A stretch of DNA of 64,000 bases from Paludibacteraceae bacterium (lineage in GTDB: Bacteria > Bacteroidota > Bacteroidia > Bacteroidales > Paludibacteraceae), in contig JAGCWA010000016.1 in NCBI GenBank assembly GCA_017962085.1, positions 62,001 through 126,000 on the forward strand. The letters are read 5' to 3'. Shown here piece by piece: positions 49,761 to 58,803 of the stretch. A program made the position numbers and the translations under genes. The number at the start of each line of letters is the position of its first letter. The first letter of the stretch is position 1. The notes beneath the pieces were generated by a model. The model saw only the letters and a list, made by a program, of their open reading frames with translations, searched no databases and was not told where the DNA came from.

Positions 49761-50720
49761 TCAATCTAAGTTTATAGTACTTTCTAATTTATAATCATTC
49801 CGTTCAGAAGAGGAACGTGCGATCATCTCGCCCAAGAATCCGCATAGGAAGAGTTGCGTACCGATGATCATCGTCGTGAGCGCCAGATAGAAATAGGGGC
49901 TGTTCGCCACCAACGGAGCGCTCGTTCCATCCAAGATATGGGCTAATTTGTTACCGCCTACAAAGCAGACGGAGATAAAACCGATCAGGAACATCAAGGA
50001 GCCCACCACACCGAAGAAGTGCATCGGTTTCTTCCCGAAGGTGGAGAGGAACCACAACGACAGGAGGTCCAAGTATCCGTTCACGAAACGGTTGAGACCG
50101 AACTTAGTGGAGCCATACTTGCGGGCTTGGTGGATCACCACCTTCTCGCCAATCTTCTTGAAGCCTGCGTTCTTGGCCAGATAAGGGACGTAGCGGTGCA
50201 TCTCGCCATAGACCTCGATGCTCTTCACCACATTCTTGCGGTAGGCCTTCAGTCCGCAGTTGAAGTCGTGCAACTTAATGCCCGAGATGAGGCGGGTGGT
50301 CGCATTGAAGAGTTTGGAAGGCAGGTTCTTGGCGAGCTTGGAGTCATATCTTTTTTTCTTCCAGCCGGACACCAAGTCATACCCGTCCTCCTTCACCATG
50401 CGGTAGAGTTCAGGGATTTCGTCGGGACTATCCTGCAGGTCAGCGTCCATCGTGATGACCACATCGCCCTGGGCGCGTTCGAAACCGCAATAGAGTGCGG
50501 CGGACTTGCCATAGTTGCGGCGGAACGAAATGCCCTTCACCGTAGGGTTCTCCTTCGCCATATTCTCTATGATTTGCCAAGACGAATCAGAGCTTCCGTC
50601 ATTCACAAAAATCACTTCATAAGTAAACTGATGAGCCTCCATCACACGCTTGATCCATGCGAAAAGCTCGGGGAGAGACTCCTCCTCATTGTACAAAGGG
50701 ACGACAACCGAAATGTCCAT
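49761..50720 (-). CDS. GT2 glycosyltransferase, dolichol-phosphate-mannose-synthase-like
   Basis: 319 residues from ATG at 50720 (a TTG three codons upstream would overlap DUF4199). GT-A fold: VVVPLYNEEESLPELF, VNDGSSDSSW, and the metal-binding DADLQDSPDE. Two C-terminal membrane helices (FFGVVGSLMFLIGFISVCF and FYLALTTMIIGTQLFLCGF) place it at the inner membrane, where such enzymes charge polyprenyl phosphate with a sugar. The sugar is unknown. Confidence 0.9.
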   Translation of the reverse strand: MDISVVVPLYNEEESLPELFAWIKRVMEAHQFTYEVIFVNDGSSDSSWQIIENMAKENPTVKGISFRRNYGKSAALYCGFERAQGDVVITMDADLQDSPDEIPELYRMVKEDGYDLVSGWKKKRYDSKLAKNLPSKLFNATTRLISGIKLHDFNCGLKAYRKNVVKSIEVYGEMHRYVPYLAKNAGFKKIGEKVVIHQARKYGSTKFGLNRFVNGYLDLLSLWFLSTFGKKPMHFFGVVGSLMFLIGFISVCFVGGNKLAHILDGTSAPLVANSPYFYLALTTMIIGTQLFLCGFLGEMIARSSSERNDYKLESTINLD

Positions 50721-50725
50721 ATCTT

Positions 50726-51241
50726 TCAACTATTATTTTTTTTATTTTTTCTAACAATGGAGGCGGAAGCGATGAGCGAGACAAGGCATCCCAAAATCGA
50801 GAAGACCCAAATGGAAGAGAATGCCATATCCGCCGCGGAGGTGTTCTTCATCTCCTCAGCCACCGCCACCTGATCCTCCGTCGCGGCGTGCTTCGCCCAA
50901 TACTGGGAAGAGACGTGCACCGCTTGGGCAAAACCGTCAGGGTCGAGCCACTTACAGTAGATGAAGACGGCAACCGCCACAATCGTCGATGCGAAGAACG
51001 ACATAAACACGCACAAATGGAACGACTTCCCGAAAGGAATAACACCCCCCAATACGTTGTCCCGGTAATCCCCCGCATACATCGTCATGCACCGATAGAT
51101 GGAGAAAAACATCATCACCATCAGAAATAAAGAGATGGCCGGAGAGAGAAGAGTCAGGTATATGCAACCCGCCAGAATCAAGCCGAGGACAAGTCCCCCG
51201 CGCATCGATACCTCAACCATATTTTGCGATGTTTTTTCCAA
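50726..51241 (-). CDS. DUF4199-family membrane protein
   Basis: 171 residues from a TTG at 51241; ATG at 51220 would give 164. Four membrane helices (GLVLGLILAGCIYLTLLSP, AISLFLMVMMFFSIYRCM, LCVFMSFFASTIVAVAVF, IWVFSILGCLVSLIASAS), the DUF4199 arrangement. This family often precedes a GT2 gene, as here, so the two may act together. First gene of the operon down to DUF6048. Confidence 0.8.
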   Translation of the reverse strand: MEKTSQNMVEVSMRGGLVLGLILAGCIYLTLLSPAISLFLMVMMFFSIYRCMTMYAGDYRDNVLGGVIPFGKSFHLCVFMSFFASTIVAVAVFIYCKWLDPDGFAQAVHVSSQYWAKHAATEDQVAVAEEMKNTSAADMAFSSIWVFSILGCLVSLIASASIVRKNKKNNS

Positions 51242-51322
51242 CTTTCACCCAATTTCTCCACAAAAATACTCTTTTTTCAGTCCACACCGTAATTTTTCAA
51301 GAAAAATAATTAGTCGAAAGCG

Positions 51323-51353
51323 TTTGTCAGTATGAAAAAAATGTCTACTTTCG
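51323..51353 (+). promoter_or_regulatory. Promoter of the SRP RNA
   Basis: TTTG (51323-51326), 19 bases, TACTTTCG (51346-51353), one mismatch from TAnnTTTG, directly before the RNA 5' end. Confidence 0.65.
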
Positions 51354-51354
51354 C

Positions 51355-51456
51355 GGTGGGTAAGTCCTACACGACCAGCTCCCTTCTAATTCCCCAGGGC
51401 CTGACCGCAGCAAGGAGAGTCGGTTGTAGCGGTGCGATGTAGTAAGCTTGCCCACC
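51355..51456 (+). ncRNA. ffs: Signal recognition particle RNA (4.5S type)
   Basis: About 102 bases. The ends pair as GGTGGGTAAG with CTTGCCCACC. The central part has the SRP domain IV loop region CCCCAGGGCCTGACCGCAGC and AAGGAGAG, similar to other Bacteroidota small SRP RNAs. It binds Ffh to target nascent membrane proteins. Exact ends are uncertain by a few bases. The tRNA-Thr starts one base after the closing stem. Confidence 0.85.
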
Positions 51457-51457
51457 T

Positions 51458-51531
51458 GCCTCTTTAGCTCAGTTGGCCAGAGCACGTGATTTGTAATCTC
51501 GGGGTCGTTGGTTCGAATCCGACAAGAGGCT
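51458..51531 (+). tRNA. tRNA-Thr (anticodon TGT)
   Basis: 74 bases. Acceptor GCCTCTT pairs with AAGAGGC, discriminator T. D-arm TAGCTCAGTTGGCC, anticodon loop TTTGTAA (reads ACA), T-arm GTTGGTTCGAATCCGAC. CCA is not encoded. It shares the SRP RNA promoter as far as can be seen. Confidence 0.95.
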
Positions 51532-51544
51532 CAAAAAGAAATCG

Positions 51545-51572
51545 AAAGCCAGTGAGAACACTGGCTTTTTTT
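51545..51572 (+). terminator. Terminator of the ffs-tRNA-Thr unit
   Basis: A 10-bp perfect stem (51545-51554 with 51559-51568), loop AGAA, then a T-run ending at 51572, 14 bases after the tRNA. Confidence 0.92.
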
Positions 51573-51592
51573 ATGTCTTGCGGGAACAGGAC

Positions 51593-51620
51593 GTAGAGAC
51601 GCAAAATTTTGCGTCTCTAC
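51593..51620. repeat. 28-bp perfect palindrome
   Basis: GTAGAGACGCAAAA followed immediately by its reverse complement. It resembles the GTAGAGACG...CGTCTCTAC palindromes that are dispersed in many bacterial genomes. There is one copy in the window. Confidence 0.8.
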
Positions 51621-51675
51621 AGAACCACGCCTCGCAACGGATTCGAAAATTCCACAGGAATGAATCCACGCCCCC

Positions 51676-51716
51676 AATTCAAAATTCATAATTCAAAATT
51701 CATAATTCATAATTCT
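51676..51716. repeat. AATTCATAATTCAAA-type intergenic repeat
   Basis: About 40 bases of alternating AATTCAAA and AATTCATA units, ending two bases before the recQ stop codon. Confidence 0.75.
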
Positions 51717-51717
51717 C

Positions 51718-53634
51718 TCATTTCCTCATTCTTATCCAGTCCGCATCATCCACCTCAACAATCCCCTGGTCACGCAGGTGTCGTACGACCGTGAAGAACT
51801 TCTTCTCGTCAACATCCGTCATCGTCAGCAGGGAACGGATTGGCTTGGGGGAGTCCGCCAATTGGGCGGAGAGGAAATCCTTCACGCCATCGAACACATA
51901 ATTAGGCAAACCACTTTCGTTCTTTCCCAAGCAATAGTCGCACGCCCCGCAATCATGCGGGTTCTCCTCCCCGAAATAGCGCAGGAGCATCCTGCTACGG
52001 CAGTGGGAAGAATCCGTGGCATAGGCGATCACCTGCTCCACCCTCCTGGAGAAGCGCGCCAAACGCTCCTCGTACACCTCCTTCGAGATGTACACGCGGG
52101 ACTCGTCCACCCTGCGCCGCAGGAACTTGATGTAAGGGGTCTTCTTGCCCGGTATATAGTCTATCAATCCATAATAACGGAGTTTGGAAAGCTTATGGTA
52201 CATCTCGTCGCGGGTGAGCCCCAGACGCTTCGCCATATCGACCTCATCAATCCGCACATAGTCGGCGAAGAGTCCGGAATAGGTGCGGAGCAACATCTCC
52301 AAGATATCGTCCAAGATCGGTTCGGTGGAGAAATCATAGTCGTACAGCTTGCGGCGAGGCACGGAGAACATCACCCGTGAACCCAAGTTCAACTCGTCCG
52401 TCAACTCCAGGTACTCCGCCTGCTGCAGGATCTTCAGCGCACTGAACGTCTGCGTGATGGGCAGATGGAAGGAACTGCAGAAATCGCTCAGACTAAAGGA
52501 GTGCATGAAATCCTCGCCCTCACCCTCCCCTATCTGGAAGTAGCAAGCCACCTTCGTGTAGATGCCCTTGATGAAGTCACGAGAAGGATAAGACTCCGCG
52601 ATACGCTTCTTCAGGTTCGTGACATCCATTTTATTGTAGAGCAGGATAGCATAGGAACGCTTCTCGTCACGACCCGCACGGCCCGCCTCCTGGAAGTAGG
52701 CTTCCAGCGTATCGGGCAGGTCGACATGGATGACGGTGCGCACATCGGGCTTGTCGATACCCATACCGAAGGCGTTCGTCGCCACGATCACGCGGCACTC
52801 GCCCGATTTCCAAGCCTCCTGCTTGCGGTTCTTCGTCTCAGGGCTCAGCCCCGCATGGAAATGGTCGGCCGACACGCCATGCTGCCTCAGCCAATCGGCT
52901 ATCTCCTTGGTCTTCTCACGGCTTCGCACGTAGACGATGGAGGTGCCGTGGACCTTCTCCAGCACTTTCATCATCTGCCCCATCTTATCATCCGTCTTGC
53001 GCACGACGTAGGCGATGTTCTTCCGCTCGAAACTCTTCTGGAAGACCACCCCGTCACGGAAACGCAACTGCCGCTGGATATCCTCGACGACCTCAGGCGT
53101 GGCGGTGGCGGTCAAGGCGAGCACCGGCACATTCGGCACGAGGTCACGCGCATCGGCGATGTGCAGGTAGGAAGGACGGAAATCATAGCCCCATTGGGAG
53201 ATACAGTGCGACTCGTCCACCGCGATCATGCAGATGTCCATCAGCTTCATCTTCTGGCGGAAGAAGTCGGTACCCAACCTCTCCGGCGAGACGTACAGGA
53301 ACTTATAGTCGCCATAGACACAGTTGTCCAGCGTCACGAAAATCTCCTCGTTGGTCATGCCAGAATAGATTGCGGCGGCCTGTATGCCCTTGTTTTTCAG
53401 GTTGTCGACCTGGTCCTTCATCAGGGCGATCAGCGGTGTGATGACTAGGCAGATACCCTTCATGGCAAGGGCCGGCACCTGGAAGGTGATACTCTTACCA
53501 CCACCCGTAGGCATCAAACCCAGGACATCCCTGCCTTCATACACCGCGCGGACAATGTCCAGCTGGAGCGGGCGGAAGTCGGAATACCCCCAATATTTGC
53601 GAAGTATGGATTTGAAAATATTATCGTCAGCCAT
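51718..53634 (-). CDS. recQ: RecQ-family DNA helicase
   Basis: 638 residues from ATG at 53634 (ATG at 53658 adds eight). SF2 motifs: LMPTGGGKSITFQVPAL, VDESHCISQWGYDFRPSY, LTATATPEV and the C-terminal QEAGRAGRD. The RQC zinc site shows CRSRMLLRYFGE ... CGACDYC. The last 65 residues do not look like an HRDC domain, which many RecQ proteins carry. Unwinds DNA 3' to 5' in recombination and repair. Monocistronic. Confidence 0.94.
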   Translation of the reverse strand: MADDNIFKSILRKYWGYSDFRPLQLDIVRAVYEGRDVLGLMPTGGGKSITFQVPALAMKGICLVITPLIALMKDQVDNLKNKGIQAAAIYSGMTNEEIFVTLDNCVYGDYKFLYVSPERLGTDFFRQKMKLMDICMIAVDESHCISQWGYDFRPSYLHIADARDLVPNVPVLALTATATPEVVEDIQRQLRFRDGVVFQKSFERKNIAYVVRKTDDKMGQMMKVLEKVHGTSIVYVRSREKTKEIADWLRQHGVSADHFHAGLSPETKNRKQEAWKSGECRVIVATNAFGMGIDKPDVRTVIHVDLPDTLEAYFQEAGRAGRDEKRSYAILLYNKMDVTNLKKRIAESYPSRDFIKGIYTKVACYFQIGEGEGEDFMHSFSLSDFCSSFHLPITQTFSALKILQQAEYLELTDELNLGSRVMFSVPRRKLYDYDFSTEPILDDILEMLLRTYSGLFADYVRIDEVDMAKRLGLTRDEMYHKLSKLRYYGLIDYIPGKKTPYIKFLRRRVDESRVYISKEVYEERLARFSRRVEQVIAYATDSSHCRSRMLLRYFGEENPHDCGACDYCLGKNESGLPNYVFDGVKDFLSAQLADSPKPIRSLLTMTDVDEKKFFTVVRHLRDQGIVEVDDADWIRMRK

Positions 53635-53924
53635 GAAACTGTTTTTATAGTGATACATTGGTCATCGTGCGCCAGCGATTCAACTCGCAAACGGTAGAAA
53701 TGTAGTAAAACACGTGAAATCCGTCCTTGGAACAACCGCCCCACACAATCCAACATTATTTTATGTTCTCGTATGTTGCCGTAAAGTTACGGAAAAACGC
53801 AATATTCTTTTTCAATCCTAAAATAAAAACAGAGAAAAAATTGCATTTTTACCCGCATAATGGTAAATTACGCCTTAATTGCGCGGAGGAATACTCCCGC
53901 ACAAAAGGACTAAAAAAATACGAG

Positions 53925-54638
53925 ATGGACAGCAAAAAAGATCCGATGGGTAGGGCCATAGCGGACTACCACCAAGGCAAGGAAACGGGCAAGATCAGGG
54001 TGTTCTCCCCGATGTTCGACGAGGACGAGATACCCGTGGAGACACTATTCCGCAAGTATGAGGAGATGCCGGAGATTGAGCGGAAGGCCCTCGACATGAC
54101 CCGAGGCAAAGCACTCGACGTGGGAGCCGGATCGGGCTGCCATACGCTTGTCCTCCAGCAGAAAGGCGTGGAGGTGACCGCCATCGACATCTCACCGCTT
54201 TCCGTCGAGACGATGAAACAACGGGGCGTCAAGGATGCGAAGGAGCAAGACTTCTTCACCCTAAAAGGGAAATACGACACCATCCTCATGCTGATGAACG
54301 GAATCGGCATCGTCGGAACGATGGAACGTCTGCCCGACTTCTTCCGCCACCTCGACAACCTTCTGGCGCCCGGTGGGCAACTGCTCTGCGACTCGTCGGA
54401 CATCAGCTACGTGTTCGAGGACGAAGAGGGGTTCATCGAATATCCTGAAGAGTCCGCCTACTACGGAGAGCTATCGTTCCGGATGCAATACAAAGAGACC
54501 GTCGGGGAAGCGTTCGACTGGCTCTACATTGACGCTGATACGCTGCGGCAAAAAGCCGAGGAGAACGGTTACAACGTCGAAGTGGTGGCCGAGGGAGAGC
54601 ACTACGATTACCTGGCAAGGATCACAAAGGTCCGGTGA
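53925..54638 (+). CDS. SAM-dependent methyltransferase
   Basis: 237 residues from ATG at 53925; the frame is open back to 53727 but that part is AT-rich and unlike a protein domain. Class I methyltransferase fold: motif I ALDVGAGSGCHTLVLQQKG, acidic residue in VTAIDISPLS, and motif IV-like YDTILMLMNGIGIVG, motif V LLAPGGQLLCDS. Substrate unknown. Its stop is 82 bases before the DUF4403 gene. Confidence 0.88.
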   Translation: MDSKKDPMGRAIADYHQGKETGKIRVFSPMFDEDEIPVETLFRKYEEMPEIERKALDMTRGKALDVGAGSGCHTLVLQQKGVEVTAIDISPLSVETMKQRGVKDAKEQDFFTLKGKYDTILMLMNGIGIVGTMERLPDFFRHLDNLLAPGGQLLCDSSDISYVFEDEEGFIEYPEESAYYGELSFRMQYKETVGEAFDWLYIDADTLRQKAEENGYNVEVVAEGEHYDYLARITKVR

Positions 54639-54720
54639 CAGGGTCAAGGAAAGAGCGTAAAACAAGTTACATAATAAGCCAAAAAGAAATAACTTTGCAC
54701 ATAGACAAAATAGCGAGCCT

Positions 54721-56190
54721 ATGAGAACAAAAATACTCATCATACTATCATTTCTCCTGACCTTCCAAATAGCGGAAGCCAGACGGAACAGGGAGAAGGT
54801 GCAGGAGCCGGACTCTGTCCGCATCGACACGACCGCCGCCAAAGACCTAGGCATCAACTTCGACACGGAGACAGACTCCCTCATCGTGGAGGAACGTCCG
54901 GAAGAGACCTACGTGCCTGTCGTCTACACGCCTAAAACATCCATCCTGCACATCCCCATCGAAATCAACATGGCTTTGCTGGAGAAGATCATCAACGACA
55001 ACTTCCAAGGACTGATCTATGAGGATAACAACATCGAAGACGACAGTTTGATGATCAAGGCGTGGAAGGAGCAGGACTTCATGATCGCCTACGACGGAAA
55101 CGAACTCACCTACCGGGTGCCCATCAAGCTTTGGATCAAGAAACGGTTCGACCTGGGCATCACGACGACCGACCGCGAAATCGAAGGCTCCATCAGCATG
55201 ACCTTCAAGACAAAAATCGCCTTCACCAGGGATTGGAGCATCGTATCGGACACAAAAATCGTTGAGTATAAATGGATTAAAACACCTACCATCAAGGTCA
55301 TCGGACTGAACATCCCTATCACCACCATTGCGGAGAAACTGATCAAGGACAATCAGGCGGACATAGGCAAGGCCATCGACAAATCCATCCGTGAATACAT
55401 CCCGCTGAAGGGCTACGTGGAGAACATCTGGAACACCGTGCAGGACCCGATCGACATCAGCACCGCGGACTACAAGGCATGGATCAGAACCACCCCTAAG
55501 ATGCTCTACAGCACCCCTATCCACGGAGAGTACGGCATCCTGAAGACAACGGTCGGCATCCAATGTCTCATGGAAGTTTTCATGGGCAAAACACCTAAGA
55601 ACTACACGAAGCGCACCGCCATTCCCCCTTACAAGCAATACAAGGATACGGACGGTAATTTCTCCATCAACATATTGGGAGACATTCCTTTCGAGCTGGT
55701 GGACTCCGTGGCCAAGAGCGTCATGGTCGGAGAGGTGTTCGGAGAAGGCAGGCACCAAATCATCGTGGATAGCATTGAGGTCTACGGACAAACGACGGAA
55801 CTGGTCATCGGACTGGATGTGTCGGGCTTCATCAACGGTAAGATATACCTGACGGGCATTCCTTATTTCGACCATGAGATGTCCTCGATACGGGTCAAGG
55901 ACGTGGACTACCGAATCACCACCAAAAACGTATTGGCCAAAATCGTCAACCTATTCTACAAAAAAGGCCTAAAACGGAAAATCGAGGAGAACATGATCTT
56001 CTCGCTGAAGGAGGAGCTCTCCCTCATCAAGGAGATGAGCCGCTCCGAACTCTTCAACATGGAGGTCATGAAAAACGTGCGGCTGAACGGATTCATCGAG
56101 AAGCTCAACGTGAACAAGATATTCCTCACGGAAGAGGGCATCAAGGCCGACCTCGACATCAAGGGGAAGATGACGGTGAAAATGCAGTAG
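54721..56190 (+). CDS. DUF4403-family exported protein
   Basis: 489 residues. Signal peptide (about residues 1-20, ending QIAEA), then a long beta-rich region starting STSILHIPIEINMALLEKIIN-type, the DUF4403 N-terminal signature. Two tubular lipid-binding-like halves can be imagined from the repeat of amphipathic strands, and the C-terminus (EEGIKADLDIKGKMTVKMQ) fits the family. Function unknown; envelope or lipid-related is a guess. A TAACTTTG at 54690-54697 is the probable -7 element. Confidence 0.78.
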   Translation: MRTKILIILSFLLTFQIAEARRNREKVQEPDSVRIDTTAAKDLGINFDTETDSLIVEERPEETYVPVVYTPKTSILHIPIEINMALLEKIINDNFQGLIYEDNNIEDDSLMIKAWKEQDFMIAYDGNELTYRVPIKLWIKKRFDLGITTTDREIEGSISMTFKTKIAFTRDWSIVSDTKIVEYKWIKTPTIKVIGLNIPITTIAEKLIKDNQADIGKAIDKSIREYIPLKGYVENIWNTVQDPIDISTADYKAWIRTTPKMLYSTPIHGEYGILKTTVGIQCLMEVFMGKTPKNYTKRTAIPPYKQYKDTDGNFSINILGDIPFELVDSVAKSVMVGEVFGEGRHQIIVDSIEVYGQTTELVIGLDVSGFINGKIYLTGIPYFDHEMSSIRVKDVDYRITTKNVLAKIVNLFYKKGLKRKIEENMIFSLKEELSLIKEMSRSELFNMEVMKNVRLNGFIEKLNVNKIFLTEEGIKADLDIKGKMTVKMQ

Positions 56191-56217
56191 AAGTAAGAGT
56201 TAAGAAGTAAGAGTTGA
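56191..56217. repeat. Degenerate GTTAAGA-type intergenic repeat
   Basis: Units AAGTAAGAG and TTAAGAAG directly after the DUF4403 stop; same family as 60577-60615. Confidence 0.65.
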
Positions 56218-56278
56218 AGGAGAATCCATAGGTTCCGTTGGTTCCTCTATATAGAATGGATATGAGCGGACCATCCAC

Positions 56279-56317
56279 AAAAAAAATCGGTCAGGAGCAC
56301 ATCCCGACCGATTTTTT
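56279..56317. terminator. Bidirectional terminator
   Basis: A 12-bp perfect stem, AAAAAATCGGTC (56281-56292) with GACCGATTTTTT (56306-56317), 13-base loop. It gives a T-tract on both strands and separates DUF4403 (+) from YcxB (-). Confidence 0.9.
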
Positions 56318-56331
56318 CTATTCTATTTCTA

Positions 56332-56841
56332 TTAAAGATTCTTCGTCTTCAGGAAATCGAGCAGTTGATTCCACTCTTCCTCAGACGCGAAACCATTCTT
56401 ATCGACAATCATATAACGAATCGAATCGAAGTATAGGCAAATGTATCGTTTCTTTTTCACTTTCAGTTTACGAAACGAGCTATACCGACCGGTCCATTCT
56501 TGGCTAGAATATTCATGCTGAGACGAGAAAATCACCTCCTCATCCTTGAATACATAGCGACAAATCATTTTTTCTCCCATCTGTTTCCTTAGCGTACGCT
56601 TCACACCCCATGGCGAAAACCTAAGAATCATTCTGACCACGAGGAAAATCATCAGAAGTAAGAATACCAAGGGATACGCCATACCCTCAGAAGGAGCATC
56701 CATAAATGCCAATACAGAGAAAGCGGAAGATGCAATAAAAGTAGTCAATATTATGAATAAACTAACAAACAACCTCTTCGTCCTCGAGTCAAGCGAACAG
56801 ATAATCTCCGGGGTAAGCGTTGTCTCATTATGTAGTTCCAT
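56332..56841 (-). CDS. YcxB-like membrane protein
   Basis: 169 residues from ATG at 56841. Two membrane helices (LFVSLFIILTTFIASSAFSV and YPLVFLLLMIFLVVRMIL) are followed by the YcxB-like cytoplasmic domain (EVIFSSQHEYSSQEW, YSSFRKLKVKKKRYICLYF, FASEEEWNQLLDFLKTK). Function unknown. Its ATG overlaps the recJ TGA by one base. Confidence 0.8.
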   Translation of the reverse strand: MELHNETTLTPEIICSLDSRTKRLFVSLFIILTTFIASSAFSVLAFMDAPSEGMAYPLVFLLLMIFLVVRMILRFSPWGVKRTLRKQMGEKMICRYVFKDEEVIFSSQHEYSSQEWTGRYSSFRKLKVKKKRYICLYFDSIRYMIVDKNGFASEEEWNQLLDFLKTKNL

Positions 56842-58586
56842 CACTCAACCGTTTTTATATCCTTGATCATCAGTTGGATGGAGGTCGTTCCATTGAAGGT
56901 GTTCTCCTCTATCGTATAGCAGATGTCAACTGGGTTTAACTCTTTGATGTATTTATTGAAATCGACCTCGCCCGGGCATTTCGGCTGTCCGAACCCGAAG
57001 GCGATACCGTTCATGATGCACTCCGATTGGGAGTCGATCAACTCCAGTTTCATGTGTTCCTGTTCCTTGCCCACCGCGCGGCTCGTACCGTAATCGAAGA
57101 CCCTGCGGGTGACGAAGACCGGCTTGGAGTTCTCCGGACCAAACGGATTGAACTGTTTCAGCAAGCGGAAGAATTTCGGGGTGATCTCCTTGAAATCGAT
57201 GAACGCGTCGATATCGATCTGAGGCTGTTTCTGCTCCTCCAAGATATTCTCCGTGACATACTGTTCGAAGCGACGCTTGAACTCCGGCACATTCTCCTCA
57301 CGCATGGAGAGACCCACCGCATACATGTGACCGCCGAAGTTCTCCAGCAGATCACGGCACGACTCGATCGCCTTGTAGATATCGAAGCCCTGCACGGAGC
57401 GTCCCGAACCCGTCGCGAAACCGTTCGAGTGCGTCAGCACGATGGTAGGTTTGTAATACATCTCGGTCAAGCGGGAAGCCACGATAGCGATAACACCCTT
57501 GTTCCAGTCCGTGTTGTAAACGACGATGGAATTGCGGGCCTCCCAACCCTCCTCGCTCTCCAACTTAGCCTTCGCCTCGTCGGTGATGCTCTTGTCCAAG
57601 TCCTTACGCTTGTTGTTGTATTGGTCGATGCAGTCACTCTTCGCCTTTGCGAAACTCAAATCCCTGGAAATCAGTAACTCGACAGACTCACGGGCGGTCT
57701 GCATTCTACCCGACGCATTCAGACGAGGACCGATTTTGAATACGATATCACTGATCGTGATCTCCTTATCCGCCAAGCCACAGACATCGATGATGCTCTT
57801 CATACCCAAGCTAGGGTTGGAGTTCAACTGCTTCAGTCCGTAATAGGCAAGGATACGGTTCTCCCCGTTGATCGGCACGATGTCGGAGGCGATGCTCACC
57901 GCCAAGAAATCCAGCATCGGTTCCAGCTTATCGAACGGTATACCATTGTTGGAAGCGAAAGCCTGCATGAACTTAAAGCCCACGCCGCAGCCCGACAGAT
58001 TCACGTCCGGATAGGTGTTATCCGCACGTTTGGAATCGAGGACCGCCACCGCATTAGGCAAACATTCATCCGGTGTGTGATGGTCGCAGATGATGAAGTC
58101 GACCCCCAATTTATTGGCGTAGTCCACCTTCTCGACCTCTTTGATACCACAGTCAAGGGCAATGATCAGCTTGATCTTATTCTCCACTGCGTAGTTAATG
58201 CCCTTGGAAGAGACACCATACCCCTCCGTGTACCGGTCAGGTATGTAAAAATCCACGTTCGAATAGAACTGCTTCAAAAACTTGTACACGAGCGCCACCG
58301 CCGTGATACCATCCACGTCATAGTCGCCATAGACCAAGATCCGCTCTTTGTTGCCAATGGCTCTGTTCAGGCGATCCACCGCCTTTTCCATGTCGTTCAT
58401 GAGGAAAGGATCGTGCAGATCGGCCAGCTGTGGACGGAAGAAACTCTTCGCCTGAGCGAAGGTTGTAATACCCCTTTGGACTAGCAATTGGCAAAGGACA
58501 GGGCTGATGCCCAAAGCTTCGGAAAGCTGCACCTTTTGGTTTTCTTGTTCGTCTGTCAGAGGTATAAAATTCCATCTGTTAATCAT
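56841..58586 (-). CDS. recJ: Single-stranded-DNA-specific exonuclease RecJ
   Basis: 581 residues, typical length. DHH phosphoesterase core: YGDYDVDGITAVALVYKFL, LIIALDCGI, ICDHHTPDECLP (the DHH triad), and the DHHA1-like region GFATGSGRSVQGFDIYKAI and FGGHMYAVGLSM. It degrades single-stranded DNA 5' to 3' in recombination and mismatch repair. Divergent from the ClC gene and followed by ycxB. Confidence 0.95.
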   Translation of the reverse strand: MINRWNFIPLTDEQENQKVQLSEALGISPVLCQLLVQRGITTFAQAKSFFRPQLADLHDPFLMNDMEKAVDRLNRAIGNKERILVYGDYDVDGITAVALVYKFLKQFYSNVDFYIPDRYTEGYGVSSKGINYAVENKIKLIIALDCGIKEVEKVDYANKLGVDFIICDHHTPDECLPNAVAVLDSKRADNTYPDVNLSGCGVGFKFMQAFASNNGIPFDKLEPMLDFLAVSIASDIVPINGENRILAYYGLKQLNSNPSLGMKSIIDVCGLADKEITISDIVFKIGPRLNASGRMQTARESVELLISRDLSFAKAKSDCIDQYNNKRKDLDKSITDEAKAKLESEEGWEARNSIVVYNTDWNKGVIAIVASRLTEMYYKPTIVLTHSNGFATGSGRSVQGFDIYKAIESCRDLLENFGGHMYAVGLSMREENVPEFKRRFEQYVTENILEEQKQPQIDIDAFIDFKEITPKFFRLLKQFNPFGPENSKPVFVTRRVFDYGTSRAVGKEQEHMKLELIDSQSECIMNGIAFGFGQPKCPGEVDFNKYIKELNPVDICYTIEENTFNGTTSIQLMIKDIKTVE

Positions 58587-58803
58587 TATATATATTATTT
58601 TTCTATTTTTCTATCAAAAGGCATTTTCTCCCACGAATTTTTCCTCAATTCGTCAAACGGAAAAAACAACTTGTAAAGTTAATAAAATCATCTCAAAAAC
58701 GCATAGTGAAAAAAATTTTTTAACGATTTAGCATAATATCAGACATAGGAAACTCGTTTTTTATTAAATTAGCCGTTCGTTTTTGTGGGAAGAAAATACA
58801 AAC

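Noticed and set aside
53727-53924. N-terminal extension of the methyltransferase frame
   Set aside because: AT-rich, Lys/Asn/Phe-rich and unlike a domain; the ATG at 53925 gives the normal protein.
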